DNA from: Streptomyces sp. CB01881
GTDB taxonomy: Bacteria > Actinomycetota > Actinomycetes > Streptomycetales > Streptomycetaceae
Length of the DNA stretch: 64,000 nt
Direction of reading: 5' to 3'
Assembly: GCF_002953255.1 (NCBI RefSeq)
Contig: NZ_CP026498.1
Span: 4,811,232-4,875,231, forward strand
Part shown: one piece after another, positions 23,681 through 31,435 of the stretch
Layout: each line of letters starts with the position of its first letter
Numbering within the stretch: position 1 is the first letter of the stretch
Translations under genes and position numbers: made by a program
The notes under the pieces: generated by a model
Databases searched by the model: none
What the model saw: only the letters and a program-made list of their open reading frames with translations
What the model was told of the DNA's origin: nothing

Positions 23681-24778
23681 TCACGACCGGCTCCAGAGGT
23701 TACGGGCGGCGAGCAGCGGCAGGACGCCCTCGCCGAACCAGTAGGCCTCCTCCAGGTGCGGCATCCCGGAGAGCACGAACTCGTCGATGCCCAGCTCGTG
23801 GTACTCGGTGACGAGGTCCGCGACCTCCCGGTGGCTGCCGACCAGCGCCGTGCCCGCGCCGCCGCGCAACAGTCCGATGCCGGCCCAGAGCCCGGGGTGG
23901 ATCTCCAGCCGCTCCGCCGAGCCCCCGTGCAGCGCGAGCATCCGGCGCTGGCCCTCCGACTCGCTCTCCCCCAGGGCCCGTTGGGTCTCCCGGATCCGCG
24001 CCGGGTCCATGGCCGCCAGCAGCCGTTCGGTCTCCGCCCAGGCCTGCACCGAGGTGTCCCGGGTGATCACGTGCAGCCGGATGCCGAAGCGGACCACGCG
24101 GCCCTGGGCGGCGGCCAGTTCACGGATCCGGCCGATCTTCTCCCGTACCTGCGCGGGCGGTTCTCCCCAGGTGAGGTAGACGTCCGCGTGGCGTGCGGCG
24201 ACCTCGCCGGCCGCCGGGGAGGAACCGCCGAAGTAGACGGGCGGCACCGGGTCGGGCAACCGGTTCAACTTCGCCCGCTCGACCCGCAGGTGGACACCGT
24301 CGTGGTCGACGCTCTCCCCCGCCCAGAGCCGTCGGGCGATCGAGAGGAACTCCCCGGTCCGGGCGTAGCGCGCGTCCTTGTCCAGGAAGTCCCCGTACGC
24401 GCGCTGCTCGGCGGACTCCCCGCCGGTCACCACGTTGAGCAGCAGCCGCCCGCCGGACTGCCGCTGGTACGTCGCCGCCATCTGGGCGGCCAGCGTCGGG
24501 GCGATCTGCCCGGGCCGGAACGCCACCAGGTACTTCAGCCGCTCGGTGACCTGGGTCAGCATCGCGGTGGTCAGCCAGGCGTCCTCGCACCACGCACCGG
24601 TCGGCGTCAGTGCCCCCTCGAAGCCCAGCTGTTCGGCGCTGCGCGCGATCTGCCCCAGGTAGGCGATGCTCGGCGGCCGGTCGGACCCGGCCGTACCGGG
24701 CGTCGAGCCGTGCCCGCCGCCGACGACGTGCCGGCTGTCGCCGTTGGTGGGGAGGAACCAGTGGAAGGTGAGGGACAT
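23681..24778 (-). CDS. ssuD: FMNH2-dependent alkanesulfonate monooxygenase-type enzyme
   Basis: A 365-residue luciferase-like flavin monooxygenase. SLTFHWFLPTNGDSRH at the start, LVAFRPGQIAPTLAAQMAAT, GGRLLLNVVTGGES and VYFGGSSPAAGEVAARHADV are SsuD-type segments. SsuD splits sulfonates into aldehyde and sulfite with FMNH2 and O2. The C-terminal GLLRGGAGTALVGSHREVAD also fits. The sulfonate ABC transporter and flavin reductase are not beside it. A 27-codon Cys-containing leader peptide upstream supports regulation by sulfur status. Confidence 0.85.
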   Translation of the reverse strand: MSLTFHWFLPTNGDSRHVVGGGHGSTPGTAGSDRPPSIAYLGQIARSAEQLGFEGALTPTGAWCEDAWLTTAMLTQVTERLKYLVAFRPGQIAPTLAAQMAATYQRQSGGRLLLNVVTGGESAEQRAYGDFLDKDARYARTGEFLSIARRLWAGESVDHDGVHLRVERAKLNRLPDPVPPVYFGGSSPAAGEVAARHADVYLTWGEPPAQVREKIGRIRELAAAQGRVVRFGIRLHVITRDTSVQAWAETERLLAAMDPARIRETQRALGESESEGQRRMLALHGGSAERLEIHPGLWAGIGLLRGGAGTALVGSHREVADLVTEYHELGIDEFVLSGMPHLEEAYWFGEGVLPLLAARNLWSRS

Positions 24779-24830
24779 GCGTGAACGCTCCGGTGCCGAG
24801 GCTGCCTGCTGGTGGAAGTGCCGGTGGACA

Positions 24831-24914
24831 TCACCGGCAACAGGCGGCCGCGCAGACCCGCACCAGGTCGACGTGGAGACGCCGGACGAGGAGGTGGCGG
24901 GCGGGAGCGGTCAT
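24831..24914 (-). CDS. 27-residue Cys-containing leader peptide upstream of ssuD
   Basis: A short frame reads MTAPARHLLVRRLHVDLVRV and ends CAAACCR followed by TGA at 24831-24833. The LLVxRRLHVDL core and the Cys-rich tail are the signature of the small leader peptides that actinobacteria often place before sulfur-metabolism genes. It ends 52 bp before ssuD. A good promoter lies immediately upstream, and only 7 bases separate the -10 box from the ATG, so the message is probably leaderless. I infer Cys-codon attenuation or ribosome-stall control of ssuD. It is too short for normal gene calling. Confidence 0.78.
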   Translation of the reverse strand: MTAPARHLLVRRLHVDLVRVCAAACCR

Positions 24915-24921
24915 GGGCGCG

Positions 24922-24950
24922 ATTATCCGCGCCCCTCCGATGCCGATCAA
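24922..24950 (-). promoter_or_regulatory. Promoter of the leader peptide-ssuD transcript
   Basis: On the minus strand, TTGATC (24950-24945) and GATAAT (24927-24922) are separated by exactly 17 bases and end 7 bases before the leader ATG. This fits a housekeeping promoter giving a leaderless transcript. Confidence 0.72.
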
Positions 24951-25055
24951 GAGGGGGCGCCGGACCCTCCTGGCCGGGACACACCCGGGCGTGCCGGGTT
25001 ACGTTCGAGGACAGCCGGTCCGAGGACAACTCACCGCACACCCGTTGGAGGAACC

Positions 25056-25793
25056 GTGTTGAAGGGCAAGGCCGCCGTCGTCACCGGGGGATCGCGCGGC
25101 ATCGGCCGGGCGGTCGTCGAGCGCCTCTGCCGCGAGGGGGCGGAGGTGGTCTTCAACTTCGCCACCTCCGTGGACGCCGCCGCCGACGTCGTAAGGGCCG
25201 TGCGGGCGGAGGGCGGGACGGTCCACGCCCTCCGGCTGGACCTCGCCGACCCGGACGGGCCCGAGCGCCTGATGCGGGAGGCGGAGCAGCTCCTCGGCGG
25301 GCTGGACATCCTGGTGAACAACGCCGCGACGTCCTTCACCCGGGCCACGATCGCCGATACCGAGCCGGAGGAGTTCGACCGGGTGCTGGCGGTCAACGCG
25401 CGAGCGGTGTTCCTGACGATCCGCCACGCGGCCCGGTCGATGCGCGACGGCGGCCGGATCGTGAACCTCTCCACGCTCAACACGGTCCGTCCCGTCCCCG
25501 GCAGTGCCTCCTACGTCGCCGGCAAGGGTGCGGTCGAGCAGCTGACCGCCGTCGCGGCCCAGGAGCTCGGGCCGCGCGGCATCACGGTGAACGCCGTCTC
25601 GCCCGGAGCGACCGACACCGAGCTGTTGCGCAGCACCAACCCGCCGGAGGCGCTGGAGGCGGTCGCCGGCATGACCCCGCTGCGCCGACTGGGCCGGCCG
25701 GAGGACGTGGCCGACGTCGTGGCGGTGCTGGCCGGGCCGGACGGCCGGTGGATCACCGGGCAGAACATCCGGGCGACGGGCGGGCTGGCCTGA
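25056..25793 (+). CDS. Short-chain dehydrogenase/reductase (3-oxoacyl-ACP reductase-like)
   Basis: A 245-residue classical SDR. It has the Rossmann motif TGGSRGIGRA, NNAAT after strand 4, the catalytic Ser-Tyr-Lys set (NLSTLNTVRP, then SYVAGKGAVEQL), and the C-terminal PEDVADVVAVLAGPDGRWITGQ typical of FabG-like reductases. The GTG at 25056 follows TTGGAGGAACC; a TTG one codon later is an alternative. The physiological substrate is unknown. Confidence 0.88.
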   Translation: MLKGKAAVVTGGSRGIGRAVVERLCREGAEVVFNFATSVDAAADVVRAVRAEGGTVHALRLDLADPDGPERLMREAEQLLGGLDILVNNAATSFTRATIADTEPEEFDRVLAVNARAVFLTIRHAARSMRDGGRIVNLSTLNTVRPVPGSASYVAGKGAVEQLTAVAAQELGPRGITVNAVSPGATDTELLRSTNPPEALEAVAGMTPLRRLGRPEDVADVVAVLAGPDGRWITGQNIRATGGLA

Positions 25794-25800
25794 GAAACGG

Positions 25801-25836
25801 CCGTCGGCCCTCCCCCGGGTGGGGAAGGGCCGACGG
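25801..25836. terminator. Bidirectional terminator between the SDR and glnII genes
   Basis: An 11-bp perfect stem (CCGTCGGCCCT at 25801-25811 with 25826-25836), extended by four more pairs after one mismatch, closes a short loop between two convergent genes. Confidence 0.75.
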
Positions 25837-25856
25837 GCGTACGGCGGTGGGGCGGA

Positions 25857-26879
25857 TCAGACCTGGCCGGCCTTCTCCAGCGCCTCGCAGCAGGTGTTGA
25901 CCAGCAGGCGGGTGACCACGTAGGGGTCGATGTTGGCGTTCGGGCGACGGTCCTCGATGTAGCCCTTCTGCTCCACCTCGACCTGCCACGGGATGCGGAC
26001 CGAGGCACCGCGGTTGGAGACGCCGTAGCTGTAGACGTTCCACGGGGCGGTCTCGTGCTTGCCGGTCAGGCGGGACTGGATGTCGTCACCGTACTGGTTG
26101 ACGTGCTCCAGCACCTTCTCCTGGGAGGCGCCGAGCGACTCCCAGGCGGTGATGATGGCGTCGTAGCCCTCGCGCATCGCCCTGGTGGAGAAGTTGGTGT
26201 GGGCGCCCGCGCCGTTCCAGTCGCCCCGGGCCGGCTTGGCGTCCAGGGTGGCGTCGATGCCGAACTCCTCGGCGGTGCGGTACAGCAGGTAGCGGGCGAT
26301 CCACAGGTCGTCCGAGACGGTCAGGGCGTCGACCGGGCCGATCTGGAACTCCCACTGGCCGGGCATGACCTCGGCGTTGATGCCGCAGATGGCCAGGCCG
26401 GCGTCGATGCAGCGGTCGAGGTGCAGCTCGACGATCTCGCGGCCGAAGACCTCCTCGGCGCCGATGCCGCAGTAGTAGCCACCCTGCGGGGCCGGGAAGC
26501 CACCCTCCGGGAAGCCGAGCGGACGGGAGCCCTTGAAGAAGGTGTACTCCTGCTCGATGCCGAAGATCGCCTCCTGGTCGGCGTAGCGCTCGGCGACCTC
26601 GCGCAGCAGGGCGCGGGTGTTCGACTCGTGCGCGGTGCCGTTGGTCTCCAGGACCTCGCACAGGACCAGGATGTTGTCGCCACCGCGGATCGGGTCCTTG
26701 ACGACCTTCACCGGCTCCAGCACGCGGTCCGACGCGTGGCCCTCGGCCTGGTTGGTCGACGAGCCGTCGAAGCCCCAGGTCGGGATCTTGTCCGCGTTGG
26801 CCAGGACCCGAGTCTTCGAGCGGAGCTTCGCGGTCGGCTTGGTGCCGTCGATCCAGATGTACTCGGCCTTGATTGCCAC
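25857..26879 (-). CDS. glnII: Glutamine synthetase, type II (GSII)
   Basis: Condenses ammonia and glutamate to glutamine with ATP. At 340 residues this is the shorter eukaryote-like GSII, known in Streptomyces beside GSI. Motifs visible are the WGFDGSSTNQAEG catalytic stretch, EQEYTFFKG, the NAEVMPGQWEFQIGP region, GDWNGAGAHTNFST (ATP/glutamate binding) and RRPNANIDPYVV near the end. The GTG at 26879 (VAIKAEYIWIDGTKP) matches the family start, with GAGG ten bases upstream. Candidate GlnR boxes lie 55-80 bp upstream. Confidence 0.96.
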   Translation of the reverse strand: MAIKAEYIWIDGTKPTAKLRSKTRVLANADKIPTWGFDGSSTNQAEGHASDRVLEPVKVVKDPIRGGDNILVLCEVLETNGTAHESNTRALLREVAERYADQEAIFGIEQEYTFFKGSRPLGFPEGGFPAPQGGYYCGIGAEEVFGREIVELHLDRCIDAGLAICGINAEVMPGQWEFQIGPVDALTVSDDLWIARYLLYRTAEEFGIDATLDAKPARGDWNGAGAHTNFSTRAMREGYDAIITAWESLGASQEKVLEHVNQYGDDIQSRLTGKHETAPWNVYSYGVSNRGASVRIPWQVEVEQKGYIEDRRPNANIDPYVVTRLLVNTCCEALEKAGQV

Positions 26880-26934
26880 GGCGGTGAACCTCACAAACTG
26901 GGTGGTGGGTGCCCGCGTAGCGTCGCAAGCCGCC

Positions 26935-26961
26935 GTTTCCCGGTTGTTCCTCCTATGTAAC
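26935..26961 (-). promoter_or_regulatory. Candidate GlnR binding boxes upstream of glnII
   Basis: On the minus strand GTTAC (26961-26957), GGAAC (26950-26946) and GAAAC (26939-26935) are each separated by 6 bases, close to the Streptomyces GlnR pattern of GTnAC and GAAAC units with 6-base spacing. glnII is a known GlnR target in S. coelicolor, so nitrogen control is expected. Confidence 0.5.
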
Positions 26962-27002
26962 ACCCAGGTGAACCAACCGTCCGCGTTGGCACGGTCACGC
27001 TG

Positions 27003-27028
27003 CGGGAGTGCCGCGGGTGGCACTCCCG
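27003..27028 (-). terminator. Hairpin downstream of the LAxTG protein gene
   Basis: A perfect 10-bp stem (CGGGAGTGCC with its complement) and 6-base loop lie 21 bp beyond the stop of the minus-strand gene ending at 27049, separating it from the glnII promoter. Confidence 0.72.
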
Positions 27029-27048
27029 TGGGCCGAGGGGGGCGCCGC

Positions 27049-28068
27049 TCAGTGCCGGCGGGCGTGCGCGGCCCGGCGGCGGGTGGCCCAGAGGGCGTAG
27101 CCGCCGGCCGCGACCAGGGCGGCGGCGCCCGCGGCCAGCGGGCCGGTGCTGTCGCTTCCGCCGGTGGCGGCGAGGTGCCCGCCCGCCCCGGGGGCGCTCG
27201 CGGAGGCGGTGGCGGTGGCCGCGCGCGGGGCGGCGGCGGCCGTGGTCGCGTCGGCGACGGGCTGGACGGCCGGGGTGCCCGTCGGCAGGGGGGTGGCGGG
27301 GGCGGAGGAGGGGGTCACGGCCGGCGCACCCGGCTTCTCGCAGCTCACCGAGGCGACGGTGATCCTCCCGGTGACCTTGGCGACGTTGAGGTTGAGCGGG
27401 TTCACCTCGATCTGCACCTCCAGGGCCGAGGCGGCGGCCGTGGTCGAGGTGGTGGTCCGCTTCGAGAACTCCACCGAGACGCTGCCGACCAGCGGGACGT
27501 CCACCTTGGTCGGCCCGTACAGGCTCAGGGTGACCGGCTTGCCGAGGACGGTCAGCCTGGCGGGCGCGACCACGTCGGCGGTCGGCTGCCCGTCGACCGG
27601 GCAGGTGGCCTCGGAGCTGAGCGCCTCCAGGCCCAGCAGGGTGGTGGCCGGGAGGCCGGGGGCGTGCACGTCGGCGTTGACCAGTCGGACGGAGGCGGAG
27701 GTGCCCTTGGCGTCGGACTTCGTCACCGACGTGCCGACGTCCGCCTTGACCAGGGTGACCGGGCCCTGCTGGTCGACCCCGTCGACCTTGGCGGTGAGGA
27801 CGGAACCTCCCCCAGCCTCCGGCCGGGGGGACCCCCAACCCTGGGCGGGGGTCTCGACCTTGTTGAGCGCGATGTTCACCGGGACGTCGACCGTCTTGTT
27901 CAACAGGCTGACGTCCAGGTCGAGTTCGGCGGTGACGGCGCGCGCCCTGCCGGACGGCGCGGCGGGCTGCGGCGTCGGCCCGGTGGCGTGCGCGGCGGGC
28001 ACGGCCATCAGGGCCGACACCGCGGCGGTGGCGGCCGCGACGGCGGCGACGGGACGGAACGAGGACAT
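27049..28068 (-). CDS. SCO1860-like secreted LAxTG cell-wall-anchored protein
   Basis: A 339-residue surface protein. It has a signal peptide (FRPVAAVAAATAAVSALMAV, cleavage near AAHATG), a strand-rich exported domain with one Cys in ATCPVDGQ and another in SVSCEKPG, an Ala/Thr/Pro-rich stalk, and a sorting signal: LAATGG, a hydrophobic helix and a basic tail (WATRRRAAHARR). LAxTG is the form read by class E sortases in Streptomyces. The overall plan matches the SCO1860 family. About 14 residues (AQGWGSPRPEAGGG) near residue 80 are encoded by an interspersed repeat and look like an insertion. ATG at 28068 after GGGGG. Confidence 0.82.
   Translation of the reverse strand: MSSFRPVAAVAAATAAVSALMAVPAAHATGPTPQPAAPSGRARAVTAELDLDVSLLNKTVDVPVNIALNKVETPAQGWGSPRPEAGGGSVLTAKVDGVDQQGPVTLVKADVGTSVTKSDAKGTSASVRLVNADVHAPGLPATTLLGLEALSSEATCPVDGQPTADVVAPARLTVLGKPVTLSLYGPTKVDVPLVGSVSVEFSKRTTTSTTAAASALEVQIEVNPLNLNVAKVTGRITVASVSCEKPGAPAVTPSSAPATPLPTGTPAVQPVADATTAAAAPRAATATASASAPGAGGHLAATGGSDSTGPLAAGAAALVAAGGYALWATRRRAAHARRH
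27803..27845. repeat. Short G-rich interspersed palindromic repeat inside the LAxTG gene
   Basis: A GC-rich imperfect palindrome centred on CCTCCGGCCGGGGGGACCCC matches, from memory, the short dispersed repeat family common in Streptomyces intergenic regions (GGGGGTCCCCCCGGCCGGAG type). Here it is inside a coding frame and reads through as WGSPRPEAGGG. Confidence 0.65.
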
Positions 28069-28256
28069 GGCGGTACCCCCACGGGTGGTGGTCTCGGTTG
28101 AGCGGGCCTCCGGCTCCACCCGCGGCGCGGGGTGAGGGGCCACTGCTCTGAACGACGAGCCGCCAGTCTTCTCGAACAATCCGTCACATGAGTCACACAG
28201 AACGTCATTTCACCCGTTCGAGTGAGGTTGACGCCTGGCGCTGACGGACGGAACGG

Positions 28257-28934
28257 CTACGGCAGCCGCCAGTCCACCGGCTGCGCCCCCTGCCGCACCA
28301 GCAGCTCGTTGGCCCGGCTGAACGGCCGCGAGCCGAAGAAGCCGCCGTTCGCCGAGTACGGGCTCGGGTGCGCGGACTCGATGGCCGGCACCTCCCCCAG
28401 CAGCGGGCGCAGATTGCGGGCGTCGCGCCCCCAGAGGATCGCCACCAGCGGGCCGCCGCGCGCCACCAGCGCCCGGATCGCCTGCTCGGTGACCTCCTCC
28501 CAGCCCTTGCCCCGGTGGGCCGCGGGCTTGCGCGGCGCGGTGGTCAGCGCACGGTTGAGCAGCAGCACGCCCTGCTGCGTCCACGGGGTGAGGTCCCCGT
28601 TGGACGGCTGCGGCAGGCCGAGGTCGCTCCCGTACTCCTGGAAGATGTTGATCAGGCTGGCCGGGACGGGCCGCACCTCCGGCCCGACCGAGAAGCTGAG
28701 CCCCACGGCGTGGCCGGGGGTCGGATAGGGGTCCTGCCCGACGATCAGCACCCGCACGTCGGCGAGGGGCTGCTGGAAGGCGCGCAGCACGTTCGGCCCG
28801 GAGGGCAGGTAGGTGCGGCCGGCGGCCAGCTCGGCGCGGAGGAAGTCGCCCATGGCGGCGACCCGCCCGGCGACCGGCTCCAGCGCGGCGGCCCATCCGG
28901 GCTCGACGATCTCGTTCAGTGGACGCGGTGCCAT
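28257..28934 (-). CDS. ung: Uracil-DNA glycosylase, family 1
   Basis: Removes uracil from DNA to start base-excision repair. This 225-residue enzyme has motif 1 G66-Q-D68-P-Y ([19 protein letters not shown]) with the water-activating Asp68, and the DNA-intercalation motif [21 protein letters not shown] with the catalytic His. VLLLNRALT supplies the Asn of the uracil pocket. The length and motif order are standard. The ATG at 28934 has AGGGTGG upstream. It stands alone. Confidence 0.96.
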   Translation of the reverse strand: MAPRPLNEIVEPGWAAALEPVAGRVAAMGDFLRAELAAGRTYLPSGPNVLRAFQQPLADVRVLIVGQDPYPTPGHAVGLSFSVGPEVRPVPASLINIFQEYGSDLGLPQPSNGDLTPWTQQGVLLLNRALTTAPRKPAAHRGKGWEEVTEQAIRALVARGGPLVAILWGRDARNLRPLLGEVPAIESAHPSPYSANGGFFGSRPFSRANELLVRQGAQPVDWRLP

Positions 28935-29100
28935 GGCCGCCACCCTATCGGCCTACGCCGACAGCGCGTTCACCCGGATGATCTTCGAACGCACGACGGG
29001 AACGGTCACCCGGCCGCGCCGGGCGATCACCCCCGCCCCCGGCCCGGCGATCGCCCCGGCAGGGCCCGGCCGCCACCCCGCCCCGGACCGGACCGGACGG

Positions 29101-30192
29101 TCACCCCACCGGGCGGCCGCGCAGCACCACCAGCCGGGGATCGGCCAGCACCCGGACGTCGGCCCGCGGGTCCTCGTCGTAGACCACGAAATCGGCCGGC
29201 GCACCCTCCTCCAGGCCCGGCCGGCCCAGCCAGCGCCGCGCGCCCCAGCTGGCCGCCGACAGCGCCTCGGCCGGGGTCAGCCCGGCCTTCACCAGCTCGG
29301 CCACCTCGTCCGCGACCAGGCCGTGCGCCAGCGAGCCGCCCGCGTCCGTGCCGACGAAGACCGGGATGCCCGCGTCGTGCGCGGCGCCCACGGTGGCGTA
29401 GCGGCGCTCGTGCAGCCGGCGCATGTGCGCGGCCCAGGCCGGGAACCTGGCCTCGCCGCCGGCCGCCAGGCCCGGGAAGGTGGCGATGTTGACCAGGGTC
29501 GGGACGATCGCGACCCCGCGCTCGGCGAAGGCCGGGATCAGCTCCTCGGTCAGCCCGGTGGCGTGCTCGACGCAGTCGATGCCGGCCGCCAGCAGGTCGG
29601 GCAGCGACTCCGCGGCGAAGCAGTGCGCCGTCACCCGCGCGCCCTCCTCGTGCGCCGCCGCGATCGCCTCGGCCAGTGCGTCCCCGGGCCAGCAGGCGGC
29701 GAGGTCGCCGCGCTCGCGGTCGATCCAGTCGCCGACCAGCTTCACCCAGCCGTCGCCGCGCCGGGCCTCGGCCCGGACGTAGGCGGCGAGGTCGCCGGGC
29801 TCGATCTCGTGGGCGTAGTTGCGGATGTAGCGACGGGTGCGAGCGATGTGGCGGCCGGCCCGGATGATCCGGGGCAGGTCCTCGCGGTCGTCGATCCACC
29901 GGGTGTCGGCGGCCGAGCCCGCGTCGCGGATCAGCAGGGTGCCGGCGTCGCGGTCGGTGACCGCCTGCTTCTCGCTGGTGGCGGCGTCGACGGCGCCGTG
30001 CGCGTCCAGGCCGACGTGGCAGTGCGCGTCCACCAGGCCGGGCAGCACCCAGCCGGTCACCGTCCGGACGTCGACGGCGCCCGGCGGGCGCTCGAACGCC
30101 ACCCGGCCGCCCACCACCCAGAGTTCGTCACGGACGTCCTCCGGGCCCACCAGCACCCGACCCCTGACGTGCAGCACCGCGCCATCGCTCAT
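29101..30192 (-). CDS. Metal-dependent amidohydrolase family protein
   Basis: A 363-residue TIM-barrel amidohydrolase (imidazolonepropionase/prolidase-like group). Metal ligands are visible: HCH in LVDAHCHVG, a His in VTAHCFAAES, a His in CVEHATGL and an Asp in VFVGTDAGGS. WVKLVGDW may place the carboxylated Lys or a replacement. It ends with the small beta-sandwich part (GAPADFVVYDEDPR). The substrate is unknown. The ATG at 30192 (MSDGAVLHV) fits the start of the beta-sandwich better than the GTG at 30201. Confidence 0.85.
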   Translation of the reverse strand: MSDGAVLHVRGRVLVGPEDVRDELWVVGGRVAFERPPGAVDVRTVTGWVLPGLVDAHCHVGLDAHGAVDAATSEKQAVTDRDAGTLLIRDAGSAADTRWIDDREDLPRIIRAGRHIARTRRYIRNYAHEIEPGDLAAYVRAEARRGDGWVKLVGDWIDRERGDLAACWPGDALAEAIAAAHEEGARVTAHCFAAESLPDLLAAGIDCVEHATGLTEELIPAFAERGVAIVPTLVNIATFPGLAAGGEARFPAWAAHMRRLHERRYATVGAAHDAGIPVFVGTDAGGSLAHGLVADEVAELVKAGLTPAEALSAASWGARRWLGRPGLEEGAPADFVVYDEDPRADVRVLADPRLVVLRGRPVG

Positions 30193-30291
30193 GTCCCGCA
30201 CTCTACCGACGCCGACGCCACGTGTAAGCAGTGAGAATGCGGCACACTCGTTCCCGCACCGACCACCCGCCCGGCGAAAGGCCCGTCACCC

Positions 30292-31383
30292 GTGAGTCCC
30301 TTCCTCGACCTGCCCCCGCTCACCGCCGCCGGCTTCGCGGCGATCGAGGACCAGGTGGCCGCGCTGCTGCACACCACCGCGGACGTGATCGTCACCCAGG
30401 GCGAGGCGCTGCTGCCGCTGGAGGCCGCGATCCGGGGCGCCGCGCACCCGGGCTCCACCGCGCTGAACATCGTCACCGGCCCGTACGGGCAGACCTTCGG
30501 CAACTGGCTGCGCGACTGCGGGGTGACCGTCGTCGACCTCGCCGTCCCGTTCGACAGCGCGGTCACCGCCGAGCAGGTCGCGGCGGCCCTGCGGGAGAAC
30601 CCGGCGATCGACTTCGTCTCCCTCGTCCACGCCGAGGCCGCCACCGGCAACACCAACCCGGTCGCCGGGATCGCCGCCGTGGTCCGGGAGCACGGCGCAC
30701 TGCTGATGCTGGACGCTGTCGCCTCGGTGGCCGCCGAACCGCTGCTCACCGACGCGTGGGGCGTCGACCTCTGCGTGATCGGCGGCCAGAAGGCGATGGG
30801 CGGCCCGGCCGGGGTCTCCGCCGTCTCGGTCTCCGACCGCGCCTGGGAGCGGATCGCCGCCAACCCGGCCGCGCCGCGCCGCTCCTACCTCTCCCTGCTG
30901 GACTGGAAGGAGCGCTGGACGGACGCGGGGCGCACCGTACTCCCGCACGCCCCGGCCCAGTTGGAGATGCTCGCCCTCGGCGCCTGCCTGGACCGGATCG
31001 GCGCCGACGGCCTGCCCGTCGTCATCGCCCGCCACCGCGCCGCCTCCGCCGCCACCCGCGCCGGCGTCCGGGCCCTCGCCGCGCTGACCCCGTTCGTGCC
31101 CGAGGACGCCCACGCCGCCCCGGTCGCCACCACCCTGCGCACCCCGGACGGCCTGCCCGCCACGGCCCTCGCCGCCGAGCTGCTCCGTCTCGACCCCACC
31201 CTGCCGGTCCAGCCGGGCGGCGGCGCGCTCGCCACCACGATGCTCCGGCTCAACCACTACGGCCCGGCGGCCTCCCCCGCCACCGTCCAGGGCTTCCTCA
31301 CCGCGCTGGCCACGGTCACCGGGACGGACGCCGGGCCGGCCCTGGCCGCCGCCGAGGCCGCCTGGGCGGACGTCCTGGCCTGA
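30292..31383 (+). CDS. Class V PLP-dependent aminotransferase (alanine-glyoxylate/AEP transaminase-like)
   Basis: A 363-residue fold-type I enzyme. LVHAEAATGNTNPVAGI, LMLDAVASVAAEPL (with the PLP-ring Asp) and GGQKAMGGPAGVSAV (Schiff-base Lys) are the landmarks of the AGT/SGAT/PhnW branch. The GTG start at 30292 follows GGCGAAAGG. PhnW-type members transaminate 2-aminoethylphosphonate, and an aminophosphonate gene set begins 50 bp downstream on the other strand, so such a role is possible. No copy of the regulon operator precedes this gene, which keeps the link tentative. Confidence 0.83.
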   Translation: MSPFLDLPPLTAAGFAAIEDQVAALLHTTADVIVTQGEALLPLEAAIRGAAHPGSTALNIVTGPYGQTFGNWLRDCGVTVVDLAVPFDSAVTAEQVAAALRENPAIDFVSLVHAEAATGNTNPVAGIAAVVREHGALLMLDAVASVAAEPLLTDAWGVDLCVIGGQKAMGGPAGVSAVSVSDRAWERIAANPAAPRRSYLSLLDWKERWTDAGRTVLPHAPAQLEMLALGACLDRIGADGLPVVIARHRAASAATRAGVRALAALTPFVPEDAHAAPVATTLRTPDGLPATALAAELLRLDPTLPVQPGGGALATTMLRLNHYGPAASPATVQGFLTALATVTGTDAGPALAAAEAAWADVLA

Positions 31384-31389
31384 GAACGC

Positions 31390-31425
31390 CGGAGCGGCCC
31401 CCGTTTCCGTACGGGGGCCGCTCCG
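31390..31425. terminator. Bidirectional terminator between the aminotransferase and APC permease
   Basis: A perfect 14-bp stem (CGGAGCGGCCCCCG at 31390-31403 with 31412-31425) and an 8-base loop separate two convergent genes. Confidence 0.85.
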
Positions 31426-31435
31426 CCGGGGCCGC

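Noticed and set aside
30292..31383. Definite 2-AEP transaminase of the phosphonate regulon
   Set aside because: The class V fold is clear, but no copy of the regulon operator precedes it and substrate residues cannot be judged by eye, so only a tentative link is kept.
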